Assembly (NCBI RefSeq): GCF_943734655.1
Contig: NC_071355.1
Coordinates: forward strand, 241,761,183-241,825,182
Direction of reading: 5' to 3'
DNA from: Sabethes cyaneus
Taxonomy: Eukaryota; Arthropoda; Insecta; Diptera; Culicidae
Length of the DNA: 64,000 nt
How positions within the stretch are numbered: the stretch's first letter is position 1; every line of letters begins with the position of its first letter. The notes under the pieces were generated by a model, which saw nothing but the letters and a program-made list of their open reading frames with translations, was not told where the DNA came from and did not search any database. The position numbers and the translations under genes were made by a program. Below are positions 44,439 through 55,200 of the stretch, piece after piece.

Positions 44439-46459
44439 TTAAGGGGCATAGTACCTTTTACACCATATTTTTTGCCTAATTTCAAATAATTTTTTCTCGA
44501 TAACGTGAAAGGCAAATTGAATCAGGTTTTTTGCATTCGAAACATTGCATTTTATACTAATACTAGCTGACCCGACAAACTTCGTATTGCTACAAATTAA
44601 CCTGTGTTGTACATAAATCATGAATCTCGGATGATCTTTGTCACTTCTCGAGTTTTGCAAGCCCCCCAGTGGGCGGCGCTTCCGACGGCGGGTCACCGGC
44701 AACACTCGCGACCGGCTCGTCCTGAATGATCTAGTGTTACTATAGATAGTTTTTGTGGTCTTGTTATTGATTAATGTTTTATGGAAGAGTCTCGAATTTC
44801 TCGAGTTGGATTAGTTTTTGAGTTTCGCAAAAATTTCTGTTTTATTTGTATGAGAGTCCATATCCCCCTACTACAGGGGTGAGAGGACTCTAACTATCAT
44901 AAAATAAATTCAAGACTCAAAAATCTCCTACATGCTAAATTAGGTTCCATTTGCTTGATTAGTACTCAAATTATAAGGAAATTTGTATTTCATTTGTATG
45001 GGAGCCCACCCTCTTAAAAGGGAAAGGGGTCGTAATACACCACAGAAAAAAAATTTTGCCATCTAAAACTCTCATATGCCAAATTTGGTTCCATTTGCTT
45101 GATTAGTTCTAAAGTTATGAGCAAATTTGTATTTCGTTTGAATGGGAGCCCCCCGCCTCCTAAAAAGGTAAGAAGTCCTAATTCATCATGGGAAAAATGG
45201 TTGCCTCCAAAAACACCCACATGCCAAATATGGTTCCATTTGCTTGATTAGTTCTCGAATTATGAGGAAATTTGCATTTCATTTGTGTAGAAGCCCCCCC
45301 TCTTGAAGTGTGGAAGGATCCTAATTCACCGTAGAAAATATTTTTGCCTCCAAAAACCTCCACATGCCGAATTTGGTTCTATTTGCTTGATTAGTTCTCG
45401 AGTTATGGGGAAATTTGTATTTCATTTGTATTGGAGCCCCCCCTCCTAATGTGGGAAGAGGTCCTAATTCATCACAGAAAAAATTCTTGCCTCCAAAAAC
45501 ACCTACACGCCAAATTTGGTTCCATTTGCTTGATTAGTTCTCGAGTTATGAGGAAATTTGTATTTCGTTTGTATAGGACCCCCCTCCTAAAGTGGGGAGG
45601 GGTCCCAATTCATCATTGAAAAAAAAATTGTCTCCAAAAACACACACATGCCAAATTTGGTTCAATTTGCTTGATTAGTTCTCGAGTTAGGAGGAAATTT
45701 GTATTTCATATGTACAGGAGCCCCCCCTCTTAGAATGGGGAGGGGTCCTAATTCACCGTAGAAAATTTTCTTGCCCTCGAAAACCTTCACATGCCAAATT
45801 TGGTTGCATTTGCTTGATTAGTTCTCGAGTTATGAGGAAATTTGTATGGAAGTCCCCCCTCTTAAAGGGGAGAGGAGTTATAATTCCTCTTATAAAGAGG
45901 GGAGGGGTCTCAATTCACCATAGAATAAATTCTTGTCACCAAAAAAAACACCCACATGCCAAATGTTGTTCTATTTGCTTGATTAGTTCTCGAGTTAGGA
46001 GGAAATTTGTATTTCATTTGTACAGGAGCCCCCCCCTCTTAAAGTGAGGAGGGGTCCTAATTCAACATAGAAAATTTTCTTGCCCTCGAAAACCTTCACA
46101 TGCCAAATTTGGTTCCATTTGCTTGATTAGTTCTCGAGTTAGGAGGAAATTTGTATGGAAACCCCCCCTCTTAAAGGGGAGAGGAGTTATAATTCCCCTT
46201 ATAAAGAGGGAAGGGGTCTCAAATTACCCTAGAATAAATTCTTGTCACCGAAAACACCCACATGCCAAATTTGGTTCTATTTGCTTGATTAGTTCTCGAG
46301 TTATGCAGAAATTTGTGTTTCATTTGTATGGGAGCCCCCCCTCTTAGTGGGGGGAGGGGTCTCTAACCATCACTAAAACCTTTCCTGGCCCCAAAAACCT
46401 CTACATGCAAATTTTCACGCCGATTGGTTCAGTAGTTTTTGATTCTATAAGGAACACAG

Positions 46460-46497
<38 letters not shown>

Positions 46498-47126
46498 AAT
46501 CCTTCTTTATAGGTATAGATTTGCAATTTTGTTTTCATAAGGGAACCTCTTCCCATTGCCCCTACGGCTCCTTGAAGATAGTCGTTCAAAAAAACCATGA
46601 ATGGCCGTACCATGGATTGGCGCTGGGGGCTTATCCGAATTGAAAAATTCCAAAACGACATGAAAGTACATTAAATTATCTCGTGTTTGATCTATCCTAT
46701 TTTAGAAATCGAACACATAACAAATGGCGGACATTGAAACATAAAAGTATGGTTTTTAAGCGAAAAAATTGACTTTAAACATTTCTAAAAAATACAAAAA
46801 TTACAATATCAAGAAAAGGATGGGTCAAACACTAGATAATTTTGTTGGCTTTCAAATAAAAAAAGAATCATGGGAATTGCTTGAGCCGTTCTTGAGATAT
46901 TTATGGTACCGACTTTCAAAACCTGGTTTCGCGAAAAACGGCGTTGAAGTTTTTACTCGTTGTTTAATCGCTCCAGACATGCGCGGTACAAATAGCTGTA
47001 ACTTTGTCAATATTTGGAATTCATGCAAACGACTTCAAACACATATGGTTAAAATGTTAATCTTTCGAAATAATCAATAAAAAAATTTAGGTTTTAAAAA
47101 ATTGAAAAGGTACTATGCCCCCTTAA
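44439..47126. mobile_element. TTAA-flanked element carrying the minisatellite
   Basis: The terminal inverted repeats TTAAGGGGCATAGTACCTTTT (left) and AAAAGGTACTATGCCCCCTTAA (right) match over about 20 bases, with TTAA at both edges. A 103-codon frame at 46769-47080 inside is unrecognised. The minisatellite element at 44572-46520 lies within it. Confidence 0.72.
44572..46520. repeat. Dispersed element with ~100-bp minisatellite, copy 2
   Basis: Same start as copy 1 (ACTAGCTGACCCGACAAACTT) and a (GACA)n run at 46462-46496 before a TATAGGTATAG tail. It has roughly sixteen degenerate units with G- and C-runs around GGAGCCCCCCCTCTT. Some units are duplicated as pairs (45700-46050 and 46020-46350), pointing to unequal exchange. 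Confidence 0.78.
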
Positions 47127-47980
47127 CAGAAGGCAGTTAGTATCCCTCTTATCTTTTGATCCATCTTATCTTTTAATCAATGATGGTTAAAATTTTTGTA
47201 CAATACTGATTTTGTACAAATTAAGTTTATATTATTTTAAGCATAAAATGACATATGTTAGCTAACTAATTAGGAAGACTTTTTAGTTTCAAAACTAGAG
47301 GCTACAATGTACAAACACTATGAAGCAACTACGAAAAAGGATGAGTGATAGTTAGTTTTATCAATATAATTAAGTTTTTATTTAGGCTATAAATCAAGCC
47401 TACTTTCAATATCCCGTGCTTATAGATTAATTATAAACGGAGATACTATACTGACAACAAGCAGTTTTATGGAATATAGAACGGCGTGTTCGTTGGTGGT
47501 AGGCAATGATAGCTACCGGCAGTGATGTCTCGGAGCGCAAAACTAGGTCCATTCTAAAATCAATACTAGGTCCATTCAAGATCAAAAAAGGGGGTTAACA
47601 TTTTTAAGGAATTTGAAGATTTTACTGGTTTTACTGAACTTTTAAATACCTAAATTGAAATTACAAATATTTTAGCATCATTTTAAGAGCATTGTTTTAT
47701 TTCAAACCAGAAAGGTTCCGGGTAGTAACAGTTTGAAAATACTCTATGGTGACTGCCAAAACGCTGAAAAACAGCTACTTTTAAATACGCGGCAATAAAG
47801 TAGTTTTGGCTATAATTTTAATTTAATTTTAGTATATTTACGTTCAGAAATGATTAAAGATAAACATAAAAGCTAAATACAGTACAAAGACTTGATAATT
47901 ATATCCAAAAATTCTTATTTAAAAATAGGTCCATTCAAGATCAGAATTCGACTAGGTCCATTTCAAAATCATTTACCCTA

Positions 47981-48439
47981 CTCTGCTTCCAAACGATTCT
48001 AAATGCTGTTTTCTCTTACGATGAAAATCAGGTTACGTCAGAACTACACTTGCTAATAATTGCATTTAAATTGAAATTGCCTTGTAAATTTTTTGGATCT
48101 TGAAAGATCCTTTTAAAGGATACATCTTACTCTTACGGAAAAGTTGAGGGTGTAAAACCAAAATCTAATCAGTGAAAAGTGGACAGGTTATGAACGCTTA
48201 CAACGGATTAGCAAAATTTGTGGGCCGGCCACATCGCAAGGATGCCGGACGACTATGCAGTGAAATCTGTTCTCTTCAAGAAACTTACTGGCACACAGTG
48301 CATAGTTGTCCCAAAGGGCGAAAAGTGGAACTTTTGTTCGTATGACTATCCCCCTTAATGTAAAACTGGTAAAAGTTAATCTTTGCTTACTATTATGAAA
48401 ATAAAAAAATTAAAAAAAATTGTGTTACGAAATATAGAT
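47981..48439. other. Mostly non-coding, with an RT tail scrap
   Basis: At about 48215-48300 a plus-strand stretch matches in DNA and in broken frames the GHVARMPDDCAVKSVLF tail of the RTE-like LINE seen at 49800-49905. The remainder is AT-rich with nothing recognised. Confidence 0.4.
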
Positions 48440-49295
48440 ATATAGAGATATATTCTTTGGCAAAGTTGTAAATAATGTAAAAACAAGCAACTTTGCTGAA
48501 AAAATAAAATTTCTATCTTTATCGAGTGCTGAACTATAGGGCATAAGCTTTGGAATTTCTCTAAAAATTAGTTTTTCATTCGTGGCTTTTGTTAGTTGCA
48601 TTTTACAAGAACACATTGTTCTAGGAAATTATCGAAGCACTCAAAATGCACGTTTTTGCAGAAGACCGCAAATTTCTGGGATCTTCACTTGCTAAGTTAT
48701 CGCATATTCAAGCTTTAAATTTTCATAGCTTCACGAGCCTATGAGGTAAAATGGGGCAAGTGGATTTATGAACTTAGTGTTTCATCTTAAAGCATAAGCC
48801 AAGTACTATGAACTTGTATGGGTTCCGCTTGTCCACAACCACCCAAACGAGAGTACGGCAAGCATACGTTTTATATGTTTCGCGTTCGCTATAGGCTCGA
48901 TACACGTTCATTCTTTTGTGTTAGTAGACTTATTAAAAATACGTGGTTTCTTCGGCAAACTTATAGAAAATATAAAGGCAAACAACTTTGCTAAAGAAAT
49001 GACATTTCTATCTCTATCGAGTGCAGAGCTGTTAGACATTTTCGTTAAAAATTCTTTAAAAATTAGTTTTTCATGCATGGCTTATGTTGGTTGCATTTTA
49101 CAAGAATATATGGTTCTAGGCGATTATTGTAAGACTCAAAATACAAGTTTTTGCAGAAGATTGCAAATCTCTAGGACCTTTCCTTACAAAGTTATCGCTT
49201 TTGGCTCGTGAAGTTAAGGAAAAATAAAGCTTAAATAAGCGACAACTTTGTAAGGAAAGGTCCTAGAGATTTGAAACCATCTGCAAAAACATGTT
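48440..49295. repeat. Direct and inverted ~270-bp repeats
   Basis: Units at about 48455-48715 and 48945-49205 share a long series of matches: CAAACAACTTTGCT, CTCTATCGAGTGC, AAAAATTAGTTTTTCAT, GTTGCATTTTACAAGAA, TTTTTGCAGAAGA. The stretch 49225-49292 is the reverse complement of the end of unit 2 (AAAGGTCCTAGAGATTTG against CAAATCTCTAGGACCTTT). A (TTG)n run follows at 49291-49314. Confidence 0.7.
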
Positions 49296-49314
49296 GTTGT
49301 TGTTGTTGTTGTTG

Positions 49315-49699
49315 AGTTTATTAAAGAGTGGTTCAACCAACGCACTATGGGCAAAAACGAGCAAAAAACGGACGCAATTAAGATACGGCCTGTAGGCTGA
49401 TAAAATATAGGTGATCTTATGTAAAATTTTCCGGAGAATCGCGTGGTGCCAACCCCTTTCTTGTGAGTCATCGGGAAGTGCCCCATTTTGCTCAATTTCC
49501 TCTATTTTAAACATGTATTTTATAACTAATTTCCATCAAGAGACATGGGAAATAATTAACTGAAATGTGTTTCCAAATATGTCAGGAGTGCAACTTGCCC
49601 ATATATCAATTTTTTTGTTGGATTTTGGATTTTGTTGGAAGACAACATAAGATACAGACGAGCGCAAACAGCTATGCTAATTTCAGTCATAATACGAGC
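49315..49699. other. No gene recognised
   Basis: Non-coding by inspection, apart from the end of the TTG run at its left border. Confidence 0.4.
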
Positions 49700-50055
49700 G
49701 ATTTAACGATGCATTGAAACTGGAAGTTTGCCCTTCGCAAGACGCTACAAACCGAAAGCGGAAGCATGAGTTGCAGGCACTACTTGAAGAGATTCCCATC
49801 GTACATCTGGCGAAAGTTGGGAAACTAAGGTGGGCCGGTCATGTCGCAAGGATACCAGACGACTGTGCAGTGGAATCCGTTCTCTTCAAGAACCCCACCT
49901 GGCCAGGTTAAAGTCGACTTGCGTGTGTCGAGACGCTCAACGAATTGGTGACGAGTAACCCACAGGACCGAGTAAAGCGGAGAGAAAAGAATTATTTATT
50001 CAGCAAGAGCCATTCCGGATTGATGCTGTTAGAAGAAGAAGAAGAAATAAACTAT
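49700..50055 (+). mobile_element. 3' end of an RTE-like LINE
   Basis: Encodes NRKRKHELQALLEEIPIVHL then GKLRWAGHVARIPDDCAVES, the terminal part of an RTE-like protein, followed by a GAAGAAGAAGAAGAAATAAA run at 50030-50049 that looks like the simple-repeat tail. The 5' part is absent: 5' truncation is usual for LINE insertions. Confidence 0.65.
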
Positions 50056-50640
50056 TTACTAGACTTTTCGTCGTTCTTTTATCATTTCTCTGCAGTATTT
50101 TTTGTCATCTTGTCATGCTTTTTTATCATGCTTTTTTGTGGTTTTTTTGACATCTGTCTTTGGCATTTTTGTTGACTTTTTCGGTCGATCTTTGGCGTTT
50201 TTTCGACGTCATTTCACGTTTTTTTCGTAGTTTTATCATCCTTTATTTGTCTTTTGTTGGCTTTGTGTTGTTTATTATTATCTATTCTTCATTTTGTCGT
50301 CTTGTTTATTGCCGTTGTCTCATTGTGTTGTCTTTTTGCAGTCTCTTTGTCGTTCTTTCGTCGTATTTTTGTCGTATAATTGTCGTGTGTGGTTGCATGT
50401 TTGGCGTACTTTCTGACGCTTTTTGATTGTTTTTATCGTTTCTTGTTGTTTTTTTGTCGCTGTTTTGCTGTCATTTCGTCGTCCTTTTATCGTAATTTCG
50501 CCATCTTTTTATTACTTTTTCGTCATGTATTCATTGTATTTGCGTTGTGTTTTATTTGTAGTAGGTCATCTTTTCAGCGCCTTTTTGTTATGATTTCTGA
50601 ACGCAATATTCAACAGTTTTTAATTATTGCGCAAAAAGAG
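50056..50640. repeat. T-rich degenerate minisatellite (TTTTTGTCGTC type)
   Basis: Dozens of short variants of TTTTTCGTCGT, TTTTTGTCG and CTTTTTATCG follow each other without a fixed period. The bias removes stop codons on the plus strand, so open frames at 50160-50649 are by-products rather than genes. Confidence 0.7.
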
Positions 50641-50649
50641 CAAAGCTAA

Positions 50650-51186
50650 TTAACCCTCTAACGGGTAAGGCCGTCTGTAGACAGCCTTCGCTGTTGGAGC
50701 TCCAGAGCCGCATACGAAATTTGTTTTAAATTGACAATATGCAAAATGTGTTCAGAACAGATTTCTTGACATTTTGATATTAATATCACAACATTCTGAC
50801 TATGCATTCAAAAGTTATCATTTTTCAAAAACAAAAATCCGAAAAATTTCGAAAATAATTAATGCACGAATATTTCCTTTTTTACTTTTGATGAAAAAGC
50901 ACATCTAGAACGAAATGATTGACCTTAAAATTTTTCTATGAGTAAATTTCATGCTTTATATCAATTTTGCAATGCATTTGAATTGAAAAAATATCTGGTT
51001 AGAGGGTTAGACATGAAAAACGAAAAAGAGAAATTGGACTTTTTCTAACCTGGCGCTCCTCCAGATAATTATTTTTGCATGAAAATCATAACTTAAGGTT
51101 CTTAAGGTTAAGGTGTATACTTTCATGATAAAACAGACATTAGCTTGATCGCATAGTTTTTACGATGCTGCCCGTTAGAGGGTTAA
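50650..51186. mobile_element. TTAA-flanked MITE, copy B
   Basis: Ends TTAACCCTCTAACGGGT and GCCCGTTAGAGGGTTAA with TTAA at both borders. It is the same family as 41290-41820, in the opposite orientation, about 9 kb away. Confidence 0.8.
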
Positions 51187-51880
51187 TACAAATAGGACAA
51201 AGATTTTAGCTACTTGGTTATAAAGAACAACCTTATTCCTTTGACAGTAGTAAAGGAATTCCGACCCTACGTCACAAATACACTTTCACATATTATTGGA
51301 CAGTACTCCCACACTAATGCTCCCCTGCTTCCCTTTGACGCTGGGGCCCTAGCAATAATGACCGTTTTTTTAGAATTTCTATGAAGTGATTGCCCGCCCA
51401 GTGCTTTTGACGTTTAGATTGTTGTTAAAAATGGTAACGTGCCGGGGGGTCGATCTTATCGCAAGCAGGTAGTAGATAACGACGAGGAGATGCCGACGTC
51501 CCTAGCAGGCAGCAGGCGACAACAACTGTCGTACTGTATCCAATGAGATATATACAGGTGTGGCGATGTTGGTAAAGTCGCGTTAGTGTAATGAAGAAAT
51601 TTCATCATGGTGTCGGTGAAATTAAAAATCAACCAAGCACACTCAAGCGTTATGTCAAACTGGAAGCGTTAAAATATTTGAACAATCATTAAAAAACGAA
51701 AACAAATGGATTTCTAAGACTACTGGTAAGCAGAAAAATGAAAGGGAAGGGAGACATTGGCTGTTAAAATCAGAAAGGCTTAAATTTTGTCATTTACCTA
51801 TTTCACGTGGAGTTGCTCTCTTGGCTCTAAAATTGTTTACCTGGACAGAGTACTGTGCCAAATTTCTTTACTGTAGAAGA
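51187..51880. other. Upstream of the SecA-like gene, no gene recognised
   Basis: No domain-bearing frame. The promoter of the first SecA-like gene should lie in its right part, since the duplicated leader begins at about 51881. Confidence 0.4.
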
Positions 51881-52207
51881 ATCAGTGCATTAAAAAACGT
51901 CAGCATAGTGAGCCATTCCGTTAGTGGTTGGTATTGTTTTATAAATTATCTCCATTTGAGTGTTATTAGCACGTTAATATAATTCATATACGTTCTGTTT
52001 TGGGTAAGTAATTTTATTGAATAAACGAGATTCTTTTTTTTTCATTTAATTCAACTACAATTATGTACTAGTGTATAATAGAATACACAGTAGAAGAATC
52101 CAATGAAAAAGGGACATTCTTGAAATTTTAAGACGCTCAAAAATAACTACATATTTTGATGCTTTTGTTCTTTCCGATCACTTGTTTTACAAATGTAGTG
52201 TTATTAC
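51881..52207 (+). promoter_or_regulatory. Leader of SecA-like copy 1 with a putative 5' UTR intron
   Basis: It is homologous to 58775-58990 plus 63060-63108 upstream of copy 2. A donor TTTTGG|GTAAGT lies at 52003/52004 in both copies. In copy 2 the acceptor reads TTTCAG|ATC, but the aligned position here (52171-52179) reads TTTCCGATC, so the AG is lost. Copy 1 may keep this segment in its leader or use another acceptor. Confidence 0.5.
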
Positions 52208-55200
52208 ATGATACCTATTAATAAGATCAATCGAGTCGAACGGCCTCAAAGGGATACCGAGAAAGAATATGAAATAACAGGGGATGGTGAAACGATGGTG
52301 ATTCTTGATGTGCCGGGAGTCGGTTTCGATGATAATTCCTCGAATTTTAGAGGCCAAAACCGGCAGGAAGCAACTGGAACTAATGATGCCACAGCGATAT
52401 CGTCGCCTAAACCAACAGGTGATTATACTGGAGAAACCCCATCTAAGGAAGGTGCTTTCAAACAAATTATTTCAAACATTTTTTCATCGATATGGTTAAA
52501 AACTTCTGAAACAGAAGTAACCAAAACTATGAAACCTGATGCACAGAACCAAGGCGATAAGAAAGATAAATTAGAATCGGAAGACACCAAGCTGCTAAAT
52601 GAACATCCTGCCACATCGATTCCAATTATTGCAAAGGACATTCAACAGGACATAGAAAATAGAGTACTGCTTAAATGTCTGGATCAGTTCGCCATTTTCC
52701 GGTCTGATCAGCAGTATATTAAGAAAAAAGCTCCAATGCACAAGCGTAACGACCAGTTAGGCTTTTCCGCACGGCTTAATTTCTGCAATTTCAATATTCG
52801 TCTGCACAACGACGAGTGCTTGATGACGGCAGATGATAAATTTGTAGCCACAGTACGAGTCCTAGATTCGGAACTCGTGGATCAAAGTGACGATTTCACT
52901 GAAGCGAAAAAAGTTCTACTTCAGCAGCTTCGGATTGTTGACGTCTTACAGGATGATCTGATGACTAAAAAAGTGGCGCAGGAAAATTCCGTGCATGAGG
53001 TGATACAAACAGTCTTTAAGGATTCTTTGGGAAATGAAAAGTTAACAGTGGAACGTATCCAGCTGACTTATCTGATTAACACTTATGACAAATTAGATTT
53101 CAGCAAATTGTGCGAAAAGATAAAAAATAACAACTTGGTAAGCGAAAAATTACGTCAGACGGTTGAATTATTTTTGCTGACCGAAAGTCGATATATTGCA
53201 AGACAAAAAATGTTGGCACATTTCGGTTATTGTCAGCCAGCAAGAAATTGTGCTGATTCCCTGAAAGCAATGTTGAATGAATACGATACAGACTACAGAA
53301 AACAGCTATTGGGAAAAGCGCCCACCTTTTTAGTAGAATCTCTTAGCAATATCAGTAATGATCGAATTACGTCCGTACAAAGCAGTGATATTAAACTATT
53401 CTCTTATTTGGAAGCAGTCTTGAATGAAAAAATATTCCAGAAACCGTTGGCTGATCTTGCCGCTCGTTGGGCCGATCATGTGAGTAATATGAATATTGAA
53501 AAACTTAATTCAATTGAACCTCAAACCAATCCGATCTTCTACTTTTTGGCTAGAAGTTTGGTAGACTTGATAGTAGAAATCAGCAGCAGAACAAGTCATA
53601 CTGTAAAGGATCTATTACTTAGTGACCAGTCCGGATGGTATCCGATCAAAAAGATTACTTGGAAATCGGAAAATGTTTTAACACAGTGCATTGAACGAGA
53701 ATATTTCTTCATTTTCAAACTTTTAAAACATTTCGATTTGGGTTTGTGCAATGAAAAGAAGCCTTTCGAATACGATGTTAAATTGTTTGAAGGATCAGGA
53801 CAACGCTCAAACTGGAAGAAACTTGTGAACGATACAAAGAGACTCTACGGTAACGAAGAAGCAAATTCACCTACAATTCCTGATTACAAGTATGTTTGGT
53901 ATTGTTTACTCGATGATGTTCTGTACCACAGCCTGCCAGCTGAGTATAAGCTTGATAGCTTCGAGCAAATCTTCCGGGGGTATGTCGCCTTTTTAAAATT
54001 GGCTGGTCGCGACGCATTGGAGACACTTCGCGTTATCACTCACAACACGGCTCGTTTCGTTGTGCAAACTGTACCCTACGTGGTACAAAAAGACAGCTCT
54101 TCTATTGACGGACAAATTCTGCAAAAACAGCTGAATTTAATCAATGCAAAATCTTTTGAACGCTCTCTCACTTCAAACAGTTTTCGAGATTTAATGGACG
54201 TGTTCCACATGTATTGGAAGCACAGGAATTTCATAAGCGGCATTGCTTTAAAAATTTACCTTCCAGAGATGACATCATTGAAGGCGGCTTTGCTGGAAAT
54301 TGTTTCAGTTGCATTGGAGAAAAATGTTTCCCCAGAAGCGATGATATCCTTCTTTCGAGCCTACAGTGATCTGTTGACTGATTTGAACGATGTTCAATTT
54401 GATTGGTACATTAAGACCATTCCCGGTGATACCATGGATTCAATAGTTAATCTAAAAATGATTAAATTAATAGAAAACAAATGGACTAATACAGACAGTC
54501 GAACCTATTCCGTCGAAGTAGTGGAAAAATTTGCGAAAATAGTGCCAATGATTTTTGACAACTATCCGCGCCCGAAGCATTATATCCTTGAAATATTACT
54601 TACTCTGGTGTCGTACATAAAACAACAGCTGCAGAAAACAGCTTGGAGTTCAGGCTTTCCACTGTCCGAAATGGTACAAATTGAAACAACCAGTGAACTG
54701 ATCTATGCCGTAAGAAACTCGTTTTTGTACCTCAAGGAACAGCCCGAGTATGTGTCATTCCAGATGTTTTTCGACGAACGGATTAAACCTTTTGCGAGTG
54801 CTGTCGATAACAGTAGGTCTCATAGTGACTTTACAAATCGGATCTACCTGATGAAAGAGTCGTTTTGGTACATTCGAAAGCAAAACGAAATTGACATCGA
54901 TAAAGCTTTGGAACTATTCGCCGACTTGAACGGAGGATTAGAAACGGAAGTGTTGCGTTCGGCATATCAGAAATATTCAGATTGTTTTCGGCAGTTCATG
55001 GGGATGTCCGATGGTGAGCATGTTTTTGAGTTTTTACTTTTGTATTTCAATTAAGTTAATGCTTTGTTTTACTAATTTCAGAATATATTGCAAAAGCAAC
55101 TCACATTGCAAACAAAGTTAAAGAAATCACATTCGTCAAGTCCCACCAGACCTGGAATAGTAACGAAAAATTAGAAAAAATCCCGGAAATTCTGGCAGGA

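Larger units (their letters stand above)
41113..47980. mobile_element. Composite 6.9-kb element with subterminal repeats
   Basis: The left end TAGGGTAATTGATCTTGAA and the right end TTCAAAATCATTTACCCTA are imperfect inverted repeats with TA at both edges. Copies of GATCTTGAATGGACCTA recur in opposite orientation inside both ends (41850-41920; 47545-47585 and 47930-47965). No transposase frame was recognised. It contains a TTAA MITE, a larger TTAA element and the minisatellite-bearing element. Confidence 0.55.

Noticed and set aside
44572..46520. CRISPR-like array
   Set aside because: The repeats are about 100 bp, degenerate and contiguous without unique spacers, in an animal genome; they are a minisatellite.
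46769..47080. 103-codon plus-strand frame inside the TTAA element as a transposase
   Set aside because: It is too short and shows no DDD or DDE-type motif of piggyBac transposases; similar AT-rich frames occur nearby by chance.
50160..50649. Two overlapping plus-strand open frames rich in Phe, Cys, Leu and Arg
   Set aside because: They are translations of the T-rich repeat, which lacks stops by composition; no start context or domain supports them.
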